Part shown: positions 8,524-17,549 of the stretch, in pieces | Position numbering within the stretch: the first letter of the stretch is position 1 | Layout: each line of letters opens with the position of its first letter | Origin: Paraburkholderia phenazinium | GTDB taxonomy: Bacteria; Pseudomonadota; Gammaproteobacteria; Burkholderiales; Burkholderiaceae | Length of the DNA: 64,000 nucleotides | Reading direction: 5' to 3' | NCBI RefSeq assembly: GCF_900141745.1 | Contig: NZ_FSRM01000002.1 | Span: forward strand, 1,488,001-1,552,000 | The notes under the pieces: model-generated | Databases searched by the model: none | Seen by the model: the letters and a program-made list of their open reading frames with translations, nothing else | Told to the model about the DNA's origin: nothing | Made by a program: the position numbers and the translations under genes

Positions 8524-9966
8524 CTAAGCGCCAAGGCTCCCTTGCGAGCCGCTTAATGCTGAAAGCCCTTCCACGATCTCCTCAAACGACGGTCTTGCGG
8601 CCACCGTTGTGCTAAAACATGCGGCCTGCAGCCTTAACAAGGCAGCGAGAGTGTCCGGCTCCGCTTCACGTTCATCGATTCGCTCGGTCAACTCTTCAAG
8701 CAGACAGCCAAACGCCCGCACTTCGATGCGCTCGAGCAAAGGAGCTAGTGTCCCGTCGTCTCGCGCATAGAACGACGCGGCGCCGAAGTCGCCCAATAAG
8801 GCTCTTCCCTGACCGCAATGCAGAATGTTGTGGGCATAAAGATCGCCATGCATGATGCCTCGCCGATGCAGATGACGGGCTGCTGAAGCAATGCCGCATG
8901 CAATGCTTAACGCCGAGGGGAAATCGAAGCGGGTGTCGTTGCTGTAAATATCGCGCGTACACGAATCGAGGCTGGGCGGACCAGCCAGGTTCCTGAATTG
9001 CGGATCGATCAACTCCATGACGAGGCCATCGCTCCCCGCTGGATGCTCTTTGAGCTTGCCGAGCACCGGAATCAGATTGGGATGAGCGCCTGCGTTGATG
9101 CAAGCCGCCATTTCGCAGTGGGGCAAGCCATCGCTGGTCACGTCGCCCTTAAAGAGCTTGACGGCCACATGGCGAGCGTCTTTTTCGTGTTTGCGATGCG
9201 CTGCGCGATGAATGACACCCGAGGCGCCTTCGCCGAGTTGATGATGCAATTCCAGCGCATCCCAGTGCACGTCCGCGATCGGCGTTTCTGTCAATGCTGC
9301 GGCTTCCAGTTTCGCGGTAAACGGATTGCCGGCATACGCCAGCCACGAGAGCCGAGGCAGTTTGAGCAACGCGGCTGGCAATTCCGTAAGCCGGTTCGCC
9401 GCGAGCCGGATCAGTTCGAGACGGGTACATGCGGTCAATTCCGTTGGCAATGTCTGCAAGCGGTTCCCGGCCAGCATCAGCTTCTGCAGCTGTGAGCAGT
9501 TGCCGATTTCAGGCGGAAGCGTTTCGATTTCGTTGTCCGTCAAGATCAACCAACGGAGTGCGGGTGGCAACGATCGGCCCGACACCGTATGGATGCGGTT
9601 TGCCTTGAAGCCCACCATGCTTAACTGCTCGCACCGGCCGAGTACCTCGGGCAGCTCGGTGAACTGATTGTCCGAGCAGAAGATGATGCGCAGTTTTTTC
9701 AGGCGGGGTAGATCATCAGGTAGCGACGAGAGCGCGTTGCCGGCGAGATCGAGAATTTCCAGTGTGTCCGCCAGATCCAGAATTTCGCGCGGAAATTCGT
9801 GGAACCCGCAGGCCAGTTTCAGGCGTTGCGTACCGGTCAGTTGTCCCGCAAGCAATTGGTCGAGAGTCGTTGTCACTGTGATGGGCTGTGCGTGGAGCGC
9901 ACCGGTAAGTTTTGATTTCGTAAGGAGCGATTTTACCGGCAAGGGCCTCCTGGTGGTGCGGCGCAA
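8524..9966 (-). CDS. Leucine-rich-repeat protein kinase
   Basis: Encodes about 480 residues with two modules. Residues about 65-216 hold some six to seven leucine-rich repeats of the 'LxxLxLxxNxLxxLPxxL' kind (for example LEILDLAGNALSSLP and LQKLMLAGNRLQTLP). Residues about 238-470 form a Ser/Thr-type kinase domain: Gly loop GEGASGV (245-251), Lys270 in VAVKLF, Glu285, catalytic HGDLYAHN (Asp375, Asn380) and DFG (393-395). The activation segment is short and has no clear APE. No membrane helix or signal is seen, so it is probably cytoplasmic. The start is uncertain: the frame opens with TTG at 9966, TTG at 9942 and GTG at 9876 are alternatives, and the repeats begin well after all of them. 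It stands alone, divergent from an SDR gene. The substrate is unknown. Confidence 0.85.
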   Translation of the reverse strand: MRRTTRRPLPVKSLLTKSKLTGALHAQPITVTTTLDQLLAGQLTGTQRLKLACGFHEFPREILDLADTLEILDLAGNALSSLPDDLPRLKKLRIIFCSDNQFTELPEVLGRCEQLSMVGFKANRIHTVSGRSLPPALRWLILTDNEIETLPPEIGNCSQLQKLMLAGNRLQTLPTELTACTRLELIRLAANRLTELPAALLKLPRLSWLAYAGNPFTAKLEAAALTETPIADVHWDALELHHQLGEGASGVIHRAAHRKHEKDARHVAVKLFKGDVTSDGLPHCEMAACINAGAHPNLIPVLGKLKEHPAGSDGLVMELIDPQFRNLAGPPSLDSCTRDIYSNDTRFDFPSALSIACGIASAARHLHRRGIMHGDLYAHNILHCGQGRALLGDFGAASFYARDDGTLAPLLERIEVRAFGCLLEELTERIDEREAEPDTLAALLRLQAACFSTTVAARPSFEEIVEGLSALSGSQGSLGA

Positions 9967-10171
9967 CGTACGCGCGGTTATTCGCTCATCTATCGGTATG
10001 CGATCGGCTCGACAGCCGGGTAAGTCCCGATGACAGAGGCAGGGCCGACGGTTTATGCATAAATTGAACGGTCATGCTTTTATTTACACAGCGAATGCTC
10101 ACACGTATGATGGACTGAAAAAACGGACTCGTCTGCTTCGCGGAAGCCCATCTATATCAAGGAGACGCCTG

Positions 10172-10945
10172 ATGCATGTGAAAGACCTGTTTCAACTGGA
10201 AGGCAAGGTGGCGCTGATTACCGGCGGCTCGCGCGGGCTCGGTTTGCAGATGGCCGAGGCGCTGGGAGAAATGGGCTGCCGCGTGGCGATCACCGCGCGC
10301 AAGGCCGACGAACTGGCAGAGGCGAAAGCGCATCTCGAAGGGCTCGGCATCGAAGTCCATACCATCGTCAACGACCTTGCGAAATTCGACAGGATTCCCG
10401 ATCTTGTCAGCGAGGTGCTAGGGGTCTACGACCACATAGACATTCTCGTCAACAATGCCGGCGCAACGTGGGGCGCTCCTGCAGAGGACTATCCTGACGA
10501 GGCGTGGCACAAGGTCATGAACCTGAACATCAATGCGCCATTCTTTCTCGCACGCGAAGTCGGCAAGCGCAGCATGATTCCTCGCCGCTCCGGCAAGATC
10601 ATCAACATTGCCTCGATAGCTGGCCTGAAGGGCGCGCCAGCCGGCATGAACACGATTGCCTATAACACCTCGAAGGCCGCGGCGATCAACTTCACGCGAG
10701 CGCTGGCGTCCGAATGGGGCCGGCACAACATTAACGTCAACGCCATCTGTCCGGGCTTTTTCCCCTCGAAGATGTCGGCGGGGCTGCTCGCCACCATGAG
10801 CGAAGCCGTCATTGCGCAATCGCCGCTGCACCGGCTCGGCGGCGAGGAAGATCTGAAGGGTTCGGTGGTGTTTCTCGCGAGCGAGGCGTCGCGCCATATT
10901 ACTGGCCAGCATCTGGCGGTAGATGGCGGCTCAAGCATCGTCTGA
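10172..10945 (+). CDS. SDR-family oxidoreductase
   Basis: Encodes 257 residues of a classical short-chain dehydrogenase. The nucleotide-binding TGGSRGLG is near residue 18, NNAG follows, and the catalytic Ser (IASIAG) and YNTSK pair are present; the C-terminus is typical (GQHLAVDGGSSIV). It resembles the gluconate-5-dehydrogenase/3-oxoacyl reductase group. The ATG at 10172 is chosen because AAGGAGA precedes it; the open frame extends to 10055 without family sequence. It is the first gene of an apparent operon with the AMP-dependent ligase 52 bases downstream and a truncated class II aldolase, which suggests a role in acid or acyl-CoA catabolism. Confidence 0.9.
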   Translation: MHVKDLFQLEGKVALITGGSRGLGLQMAEALGEMGCRVAITARKADELAEAKAHLEGLGIEVHTIVNDLAKFDRIPDLVSEVLGVYDHIDILVNNAGATWGAPAEDYPDEAWHKVMNLNINAPFFLAREVGKRSMIPRRSGKIINIASIAGLKGAPAGMNTIAYNTSKAAAINFTRALASEWGRHNINVNAICPGFFPSKMSAGLLATMSEAVIAQSPLHRLGGEEDLKGSVVFLASEASRHITGQHLAVDGGSSIV

Positions 10946-10997
10946 CGACGAGCGCAGACAGGCAGACGCATACAAGAACATGAGGGCAGCAGATACC

Positions 10998-12689
10998 ATG
11001 AATACGCTTCATCACGCGCACTGGCCGACTGGCGTGCCACTGCACCTGAGCTTGCCGGAAACCAGCCTGTTCTATAACGCCGAGGTCGCGGCAACCCGCT
11101 TTCCGGATAAGCCGTTCATCATCTTCTACGATACACCGGTTACGTTTGCGGAGTTCAAAGATGAAACCGAACGGATCGCGGGTTTCCTGCAACAGGAGTG
11201 CGAAGTAAAGGCTGGCGACCGGGTTCTGCTCTACATGCAGAACAGTCCGCAATGGGTGCTTGCCTACTACGGCATCCTGCGAGCGAACGCGGTGGTTGTG
11301 CCAGTCAATCCGATGAACCTGACGGACGAGTTACGGCATTACGTGGAGGACAGCGGCGCGACGACCGCCATCGTCCCGCAATGCCTGTATCCACAGATCG
11401 AGCCCTTGCTGGGCGAGGCGCCAGGGCAGGGCCTGAAATATGCAATCGTCGCGACTTATAGCGACTACCTGAAACAGCCGTTGCCCATTACGCCTCCAGA
11501 GTTCGTCACTGCGCCGCGAAAATCCATCGAACGTCACGGTGTCACCGCATGGAACACGGTGCTTGAGCGTCGCCTGGCTCCAGGGCCACTCACTGCCGGC
11601 CCAGACGATCTGTGCGTGATGCCATACACGTCCGGCACCACGGGCAAGCCGAAAGGTTGCATGCACACGCATCGCAGTGTGATGAGTACGTCGGTGGGTG
11701 GTTGCGTGTGGTTTGGGGGATCGCAAGACAGCGTTCATCTGTCGGTATTGCCGATGTTTCATGTCACCGGCATGCAGGGCGGCATGAACGGTCCGTTGTA
11801 TGCAGGCGCAACCATCGTCATATTGCCGCGCTGGGATCGCGACGCAGCGGCTCAGTGCATGCAGCGCTATCGCGTTACCGCGTGGCAATCCATCTCGACG
11901 ATGATGGTCGACTTTTTGTCCAATCCGAAGCTTGCTGAATACGATATTTCCAGCCTGAGCGGTACGCGCGGCGGTGGCGCCGCCATGCCGGAGGCGATTG
12001 CGCGCAAGCTCAAGACACTGACCGGCCTCGACTATGTAGAAGGCTACGGCATGTCGGAGACGATCGCCGGGACGCATATCAACCCGCCTCATCGTCCCAA
12101 ACCGCAGTGCCTTGGCGTTCCTGTATTCGATCTCGATTCGCGGGTGATCGATCCGGCCACGCTGCAGGAAGTGGCGCGGGGCGAAACCGGCGAAATCGTC
12201 GTCAACGGGCCGCAGATCATGCAGGGTTACTGGCGCAATCCCAAGGGGACGGCTGAGGCGTTTGTCGAGCTCGATGGCAAACGTTTTCTGCGTACTGGCG
12301 ATCTGGGGCATATCGATGAAGACGGTTATTTCTTCATGACCGATCGCCTCAAGCGCATGATCAACGCATCCGGCTACAAGGTCTGGCCGGCCGAGGTGGA
12401 AGCGCTGATGTACCGGCATCCGGGCATTCATGAGGTGTGCGTGATCGGCGTGCAGGACGAGCGGCGTGGCGAAACGGTAAAGGCGCTGGTCGTGCCCGCC
12501 GCCGGTTATGCAGGAAAACTGACTGAGAGCGACATCATCGACTGGGCGCATGAGCAGATGGCGTCGTACAAGGCGCCGCGGTTTGTCGAGTTCGTGACGT
12601 CGTTACCCAAATCCGGCAGCGGCAAGATCCTGTGGCGCAAACTGCAGGAAGAACACGCCGCGCGAGCGGCAGGAGGAAAAGCATGTTGA
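10998..12689 (+). CDS. AMP-forming acyl-CoA synthetase
   Basis: Encodes 563 residues of the ANL superfamily, which activates a carboxylic acid through an acyl-adenylate to its CoA thioester. The phosphate-binding P-loop YTSGTTGKPKG lies near residue 205. The YGMSET adenine-binding motif, the TGDLGHIDEDGYFF motif, the DRLKRMI hinge and the C-terminal catalytic Lys in PKSGSGKILWRKL are all visible. The length suits long- or medium-chain fatty acyl-CoA ligases. The ATG at 10998 has GAGGG upstream; earlier in-frame starts (10980, 10923) run into the SDR gene. It is probably cotranscribed with that SDR. The acid substrate cannot be read from sequence. Confidence 0.9.
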   Translation: MNTLHHAHWPTGVPLHLSLPETSLFYNAEVAATRFPDKPFIIFYDTPVTFAEFKDETERIAGFLQQECEVKAGDRVLLYMQNSPQWVLAYYGILRANAVVVPVNPMNLTDELRHYVEDSGATTAIVPQCLYPQIEPLLGEAPGQGLKYAIVATYSDYLKQPLPITPPEFVTAPRKSIERHGVTAWNTVLERRLAPGPLTAGPDDLCVMPYTSGTTGKPKGCMHTHRSVMSTSVGGCVWFGGSQDSVHLSVLPMFHVTGMQGGMNGPLYAGATIVILPRWDRDAAAQCMQRYRVTAWQSISTMMVDFLSNPKLAEYDISSLSGTRGGGAAMPEAIARKLKTLTGLDYVEGYGMSETIAGTHINPPHRPKPQCLGVPVFDLDSRVIDPATLQEVARGETGEIVVNGPQIMQGYWRNPKGTAEAFVELDGKRFLRTGDLGHIDEDGYFFMTDRLKRMINASGYKVWPAEVEALMYRHPGIHEVCVIGVQDERRGETVKALVVPAAGYAGKLTESDIIDWAHEQMASYKAPRFVEFVTSLPKSGSGKILWRKLQEEHAARAAGGKAC

Positions 12690-12808
12690 ACACCGCACTC
12701 GAAATTTCTGATGTCCGTCATCTGGTTTCACCGGAGGAGTGGCAGGTTCGTCTCGATCTCGCCGCCGCCTACCGGCTCGCGCGGCGGAATCCCGGGTACG
12801 ATCTTTAG
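12683..12808 (+). pseudogene. Truncated class II aldolase/adducin-family gene remnant
   Basis: A 41-codon frame starts at 12683, overlapping the end of the ligase gene by 7 bases, with a strong AGGAGG-type ribosome site. Its product contains SPEEWQVRLDLAAAYRLA, which matches the N-terminal helix of class II aldolase/adducin proteins. After GYDL, where such proteins continue with the zinc-site region, it meets a TAG. Nothing of the remaining roughly 200 residues is present before the convergent kinase gene ends at 12842. The gene was probably the third member of the SDR-ligase operon and lost its 3' part by deletion. Confidence 0.65.
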
Positions 12809-12841
12809 AGAAGGGCCAACAAGGCGCAGCGTCCTGCCGCT

Positions 12842-14272
12842 TCAGCCGATGCGCCACGACAGTTCATGCGTGTGGCCGTCTCGCGGCAGTCTTAGCGTCG
12901 CCACGAGTCCTTTAACCGCGCCGTTGCGCAGCGTCAGTGTGCCACCATGTGCGGCCGCAACGCTGCGTGCGATCGTCAGTCCGAGTCCTGTTCCGCCGCT
13001 TGCCCCGCTACGCGACGCCGACACGCGGAAGTACGGCTCGAACACGCGCTCGAGCAAGGCCTCGTCGGCGATGCCGGGGCCTTCGTCGCTGATGGCGATG
13101 GACAAGACGGTGTCATCGTCGCTTACGCTGATCTTCGCGCTATCGCCATAGCGGATCGCATTGTCGAGCAGGTTCTGCAAACAGCGTTTCAGATTGCGCG
13201 GATACCCGGACAAAGGACGCGTCGCACGACCTTCGATACTGACTTCATGACCCGCCTCGCGGGCATCCTCTGCCAGGCCTTCCAGCATCGAATTGATCTC
13301 GATCTCGTGACGCTCTTCGGTAATCTCCACGCCTTGCACGGCATCGAGCGTCGCGCCGACCATGGCTTCCATCTCATCGAGATCGCCGCGCAAGCGCTCG
13401 CGCGCTTCGGTGTCGGGGAGCATCTCGGTGCGCAGCCGCAGCCTTGTCAGCGGCGAACGAAGATCGTGCGATACAGCAGTCAAAAAGCGCGTGCGTTCCG
13501 CGAGACTACGGGTGAGCTGCTCCTGCATCGCGTTGAACGATTGCGCCGCGGTTCGCACCTCCAGCGGACCCGTTACCGGCAGTGGCGGACGGTAGATGTT
13601 GCGGCCCAACGCCTCGGCGGCCTTCGCCAGTTCCTTTAGCGGTTTGACTGCAAAGCGCACGGCCACGAGCGCGAGCAACAACACGGCCGTGAGACGCACC
13701 AGATAGATCCGCAAGAGGTAGTCGAGCACCAGCGAGCCAGGCTCGGTCTGCATGCCGGCCTGTCCTTCGTTGGCGTGCACGTCGAGCCACTGACCCTGCG
13801 GCAGTTTCAATTGCAGATGAAAATCGCCCGACGGCATGCGCGAATTGAACAGGCCGAGGATGCCGTTATGGCGGCCCCTATCGTCGCGCAACTGAACGTC
13901 AAGCAGATGTACTTCGATGGCTTCACCGAGACGACGGCGGATCACGCCCGCTATCAGGTCGCTAACGGCGTGCTGTGCGAGCGACCCGTCAAGCGGTACG
14001 GCAGCGGGCGCGTCGATCCATTGCAAGCGGTAGCGTTGATCGCCGAGTTGCCTGGCAATCGCATCACGCGAGCTGTCGTCCGGGGCGTTCTGAAGCAGAC
14101 GCACGGTATCCGCGAGCCGGCTGGCAAACAGACGCGCGGGAATTTCAAGCGTGCGGTTGTCATGTGTCTCGAACCAGATCGTGCTGGTGAAGAGTTGCCC
14201 CGCGAACATGCCGATCACCAGAATCAGTACAAGCCGTCCGTACAGTGTATCGGGCCAAAGGCGCAGTTTCAT
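12842..14272 (-). CDS. Sensor histidine kinase (EnvZ-like)
   Basis: Encodes 476 residues: an N-terminal membrane helix (about 12-32), a periplasmic domain to about residue 180, a second helix (IYLVRLTAVLLLALVAV), a HAMP domain, a HisKA domain with the phospho-His in FLTAVSHDLRSPLTRLR, and a HATPase with the N box NLLDNAIRYGD, DEGPGIAD and GTGLGLTIA. It belongs to the OmpR-partner kinase group. It lies 26 bases downstream of its response regulator gene and divergent from an iron-type ABC operon, the likely target. The signal is unknown; the periplasmic loop has no recognised ligand domain. Confidence 0.93.
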   Translation of the reverse strand: MKLRLWPDTLYGRLVLILVIGMFAGQLFTSTIWFETHDNRTLEIPARLFASRLADTVRLLQNAPDDSSRDAIARQLGDQRYRLQWIDAPAAVPLDGSLAQHAVSDLIAGVIRRRLGEAIEVHLLDVQLRDDRGRHNGILGLFNSRMPSGDFHLQLKLPQGQWLDVHANEGQAGMQTEPGSLVLDYLLRIYLVRLTAVLLLALVAVRFAVKPLKELAKAAEALGRNIYRPPLPVTGPLEVRTAAQSFNAMQEQLTRSLAERTRFLTAVSHDLRSPLTRLRLRTEMLPDTEARERLRGDLDEMEAMVGATLDAVQGVEITEERHEIEINSMLEGLAEDAREAGHEVSIEGRATRPLSGYPRNLKRCLQNLLDNAIRYGDSAKISVSDDDTVLSIAISDEGPGIADEALLERVFEPYFRVSASRSGASGGTGLGLTIARSVAAAHGGTLTLRNGAVKGLVATLRLPRDGHTHELSWRIG

Positions 14273-14298
14273 CGGTGTGAGTGGCTCATCGAGGCGCT

Positions 14299-15012
14299 TC
14301 AGGCTTCATGTGTGACATCGGCCGCAAGCATATAGCCCTCGTTACGCACGGTGCGGATCAGTCCGGTGCCGCGCGCCGAGTCCTTGAGGTGTTGACGCAG
14401 ACGGCTGATGCATACGTCGATCGACCGGTCGAGCGGCGTGCGTTCCTTGCCGAACACGCGGTCGAGCAGAAACTCGCGCGAGAGCGGCCGGTTCGGATGA
14501 TCGAGCAGCGTGCGCAGTGCGCGATAGTCGGAGCCGCCGAGCGAGACGATCATGCCGTCGGGCGAGCACATCTGCTTCATGCGAGTGTCGAGCTTCCATC
14601 CCGCGAAGCTTACGAACGCTGACGAATCCGCGAGCCGTTCGCCAGGCACGCTGCGCGTGCGGCGTAGCACCACCTTGATCTTGGCAACCAGTTCGCGCGG
14701 GTCGAAGGGCTTCGGCAAGTAGTCGTCGGCGCCCATCTCTAGCCCGAGGATGCGGTCAAGCAGGCCGCCTCGTGCGCTCAGAATAATGACCGGTACGCCG
14801 CGTTCGCGCCGCAGATCGCGCGTGATATCGAGGCCGTCCTCGCCTTCGAGCATCAGATCGAGTACGACGAGATCGACGTGCGACGTGTTGATGACCTGCT
14901 TCATCTGCACGCCGTTTTCGACGGCGGTCGCTCCATAGCCCATGCTGCGCAGGTAGTCCTGCAGCAGTTGGCGAATGTTGGGGTCGTCGTCGACAACGAG
15001 TATGTGGTCCAT
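14299..15012 (-). CDS. OmpR-family response regulator
   Basis: Encodes 237 residues. The receiver is canonical (VVDDDPN, phospho-Asp in DLVVLDLMLEG, Lys in PKPFD) and is followed by an OmpR winged helix ending in RTVRNEGYMLAA. The ATG at 15012 is used because MDHILVVDDD is the normal receiver start; the frame opens upstream to 15099 with non-family residues. It is paired with the kinase immediately downstream and divergent from the ABC transporter operon starting at 15198, so it probably controls the shared 185-base intergenic region together with Fur. Confidence 0.93.
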   Translation of the reverse strand: MDHILVVDDDPNIRQLLQDYLRSMGYGATAVENGVQMKQVINTSHVDLVVLDLMLEGEDGLDITRDLRRERGVPVIILSARGGLLDRILGLEMGADDYLPKPFDPRELVAKIKVVLRRTRSVPGERLADSSAFVSFAGWKLDTRMKQMCSPDGMIVSLGGSDYRALRTLLDHPNRPLSREFLLDRVFGKERTPLDRSIDVCISRLRQHLKDSARGTGLIRTVRNEGYMLAADVTHEA

Positions 15013-15163
15013 CGTGAGTTCTTGTTTGCGGGGCGCGGGGCATCTACACATCTGCGCATCTACGACGCAATCACCGCGATCGCGTCCGCGCCAACACATT
15101 CCATTACAAAACAGCCTTGTTTCAACACATCGCCATTACATTGCACCGCTAAAGTGGAGTCCG

Positions 15164-15185
15164 CAAATGGCAATCATTCTCATTC
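15164..15185. promoter_or_regulatory. Fur-box-like sequence before the ABC transporter operon
   Basis: AAATGGCAATCATTCTCATT (15165-15184) resembles the Fur consensus of alternating GATAAT/ATTATC hexamers and shares CATTCTCATT-like bases with the two clear Fur boxes near the siderophore genes at 63.2-63.4 kb. It ends about 13 bases before the binding-protein ATG, a position suited to repression when iron is plentiful. The match is imperfect. Confidence 0.5.
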
Positions 15186-15197
15186 AAGAACTATACC

Positions 15198-16475
15198 ATG
15201 TCGATTTTCCGGTTTCAGTCACGGGCTCACTTCCTTGGCCCGGTCGCGCGCGCCATGGTGGCGTGCGCGGCGGTTGGTTTCGCCATGCTCGGGGCCGGTG
15301 GAGCAGCGCATGCTGCGACGACCCCAACCGGAGAAAGGCCGGCCCCCGGAACAATGCCGGCCCCCGGAATATCAAGCCCGGCGCCCGCGCAGACTGTGAC
15401 AGACCTTGCCGGCCGCACGATCCGCATCCCAGCGAACCCGCACCGCATCCTGCTTGGCGAAAGCCGCTTGCTGATGGCGGTCGCACTGCTGGAAGGCAAA
15501 CAGCCGTTGGAGCGTATCGTCGGATGGCAAGGCGATCTGCCGACCATGGATCCGCAGACCTTCGACGCCTACGCCGAGCAATTTCCGGGCATCAGGCAGG
15601 TTCCGCTGATCGGCAAGGCAACAGAAGACAGCGTCAGCGATGAGAAGGCGCTGAGCCTCAAGCCCGATCTCGCCATTTTCAGTCTCGCGGGTCACGGCCC
15701 GAGCCGTTATAACGCGCTCGTCAAGCAACTCGAGGCGACCGGTACGACGGTCGTATTCGTCGACTTCCGTTTGCATCCGATGCAGAACACCCTGCCCAGT
15801 ATCGAACTGCTCGGCAAGGTGATGCACCGCGAGCCGGAGGCGAATGCGTATGCGCAGTTCTATCAGCAGCACCTGGCGCGCGTGCAGGCCGTGGTGAAAC
15901 AGATTCCACTGCAGCAGCGGCCGACGGTCTTTATCGACCTGTTAGCTGGCGCGTGGGATGCTGGTTGCTGCCATACCGCCGGCAACGGCAACTTTGGCGA
16001 GTTCATCCAGGCCGCAGGCGGACGCAACATCGCGGCGGGCCTGTTGCCCGGCGTGCTCGGCGACATCAGCATGGAGCAGATCATCGCGGCACGACCCGAT
16101 GTGTATATCGCCACTGGCAGCCGCACCAAGCCAGGCCTCGCGTCGTTGCGGGTCGGCGCACTGACGAGCGAGCGCGATGCGCAAGCGAGCCTCGCGACGC
16201 TCGTCGCACGGCCGGGCTTCGATACGATCAAGGCGATTCACGACGGCGACGTGCATGGCATCTCACACAACTACTACGATTCGCCGTACAACATCGTGGC
16301 GATCGAGGCGTTTGCGAAGTGGTTTTATCCGCAGCAGTTCAAGGACCTCGACGTGAATGCTACGCAGGCCGAACTGTATCGCCGCTTCCTCGCTGTGCCG
16401 CCTGATGGCGCGTACTGGGTGGACGGAGTGAAGGGCGCCGCATCTACGGTTGCGTCGCATTCAACTGGCGGCTAA
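15198..16475 (+). CDS. Periplasmic iron/siderophore-type ABC transporter binding protein
   Basis: Encodes 425 residues. A signal peptide (cleavage near AHA, about residue 39) precedes a Pro-rich linker with a short repeat (PAPGTMPAPG). A FepB/BtuF-like fold follows: VTDLAGRTIRIPANPHRILLGESR, the LKPDLAIFS segment and GNFGEFIQAAGGRNIA. It should bind a metal chelate in the periplasm and deliver it to the FecCD-type permease encoded 4 bases downstream. A WDAGCCHTAG segment carries adjacent Cys residues, which is unusual for a periplasmic domain. It is first in an operon with permease and ATPase, preceded by a Fur-like box and divergent from a two-component system. Confidence 0.88.
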   Translation: MSIFRFQSRAHFLGPVARAMVACAAVGFAMLGAGGAAHAATTPTGERPAPGTMPAPGISSPAPAQTVTDLAGRTIRIPANPHRILLGESRLLMAVALLEGKQPLERIVGWQGDLPTMDPQTFDAYAEQFPGIRQVPLIGKATEDSVSDEKALSLKPDLAIFSLAGHGPSRYNALVKQLEATGTTVVFVDFRLHPMQNTLPSIELLGKVMHREPEANAYAQFYQQHLARVQAVVKQIPLQQRPTVFIDLLAGAWDAGCCHTAGNGNFGEFIQAAGGRNIAAGLLPGVLGDISMEQIIAARPDVYIATGSRTKPGLASLRVGALTSERDAQASLATLVARPGFDTIKAIHDGDVHGISHNYYDSPYNIVAIEAFAKWFYPQQFKDLDVNATQAELYRRFLAVPPDGAYWVDGVKGAASTVASHSTGG

Positions 16476-16478
16476 TGC

Positions 16479-17549
16479 ATGGCGACGCTTCCGCACCAGA
16501 CCATGCCGCAGGACATCAGCCTGCGGCATTACCGGCGCCTCACGCATCGACGCGTCATGTGGCTCTTGGCTGTCACCGCGCTGATTGCGTGCTCGCTGCT
16601 GTTCGACCTGCGCACCGGGCCCTCCGGCTTGCCGTTGATGGCGCTGCTGCACACGGTTTTCGAACGGGCCTCGGCTGATCCGGCGACCAGCGTGATCGTC
16701 TGGCAGATTCGCCTGCCCTACGCGGTGATGGCGCTGCTGGTGGGCGCATCGCTGGGGTTGTCGGGTGCGGAGATGCAGACGATCCTCAACAATCCGCTCG
16801 CAAGCCCCTACACCCTGGGCGTATCGGCTGCGGCTGCGTTCGGCGCATCTCTGGCGATCGTGCTGGATATCGCGATTCCTGGCGTATCGCAAACCTGGAT
16901 CGTTTCCGCGAATGCATTCATTTTTGCACTGCTTTCCGCGTTGATGCTCGATTTGGTGGCGCGCTGGCGCGGTATGAACACGGCAGGTGTCGTGCTGCTC
17001 GGCATTGCCCTCGTGTTCGCGTTTCACGCGCTCGTCTCGTTGATGCAATTCGTGGCCTCGGCCGATGCGCTCCAGGGTCTCGTGTTCTGGACGCTCGGTT
17101 CGCTGGCGCGCGCGGACTGGCCCAAGATTTCAGTGCTGGCGGTCGCGTTGGCGCTGGCGTTGCCACTGTCGATGCGCAACGCCTGGACGTTGACTGCGCT
17201 ACGTCTTGGCGAAGACCGCGCGGCCAGCTTCGGTATCGACGTGCGGCGCTTGCGCCTGTCGACGCTGCTGCGCGTATCGGTGCTGTCCGCACTCGCGGTG
17301 TCGTTCGTCGGTACGATCGGCTTCGTGGGGCTGATTGCGCCGCACATTGCGCGCACCCTGTTCGGCGAGGATCATCGCTTTTATCTGCCCGGCAGCATGT
17401 TGATCGGCGCATTGACGCTTTCGCTTGCATCCATCGCCTCGAAGCTGATCATCCCCGGTGTGCTGATTCCGGTGGGCATTGTCACGGCGCTGGTCGGCAT
17501 TCCGCTGTTTCTCGGCATTGTGGTGCGCTCGCAGGGGCAACTGGGATGA
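16479..17549 (+). CDS. FecCD-family iron-chelate ABC permease
   Basis: Encodes a 356-residue inner membrane protein with about ten helices and the FecCD hallmarks: RLPYAVMALLVGASLGLSGAEMQ near the N-terminus, NNPLASPYTLGVSAAAAFGA, and the coupling segment FVGLIAPHIARTLFGEDHR facing the ATPase. A single permease gene suggests a homodimer. It starts 4 bases after the binding-protein stop and overlaps the ATPase gene by 4 bases, so the three are translationally coupled. Confidence 0.93.
   Translation: MATLPHQTMPQDISLRHYRRLTHRRVMWLLAVTALIACSLLFDLRTGPSGLPLMALLHTVFERASADPATSVIVWQIRLPYAVMALLVGASLGLSGAEMQTILNNPLASPYTLGVSAAAAFGASLAIVLDIAIPGVSQTWIVSANAFIFALLSALMLDLVARWRGMNTAGVVLLGIALVFAFHALVSLMQFVASADALQGLVFWTLGSLARADWPKISVLAVALALALPLSMRNAWTLTALRLGEDRAASFGIDVRRLRLSTLLRVSVLSALAVSFVGTIGFVGLIAPHIARTLFGEDHRFYLPGSMLIGALTLSLASIASKLIIPGVLIPVGIVTALVGIPLFLGIVVRSQGQLG

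Noticed and set aside
11331..12551. 406-codon minus-strand frame opposite the acyl-CoA synthetase
   Set aside because: It has no family motifs and covers a gene with all ANL motifs.
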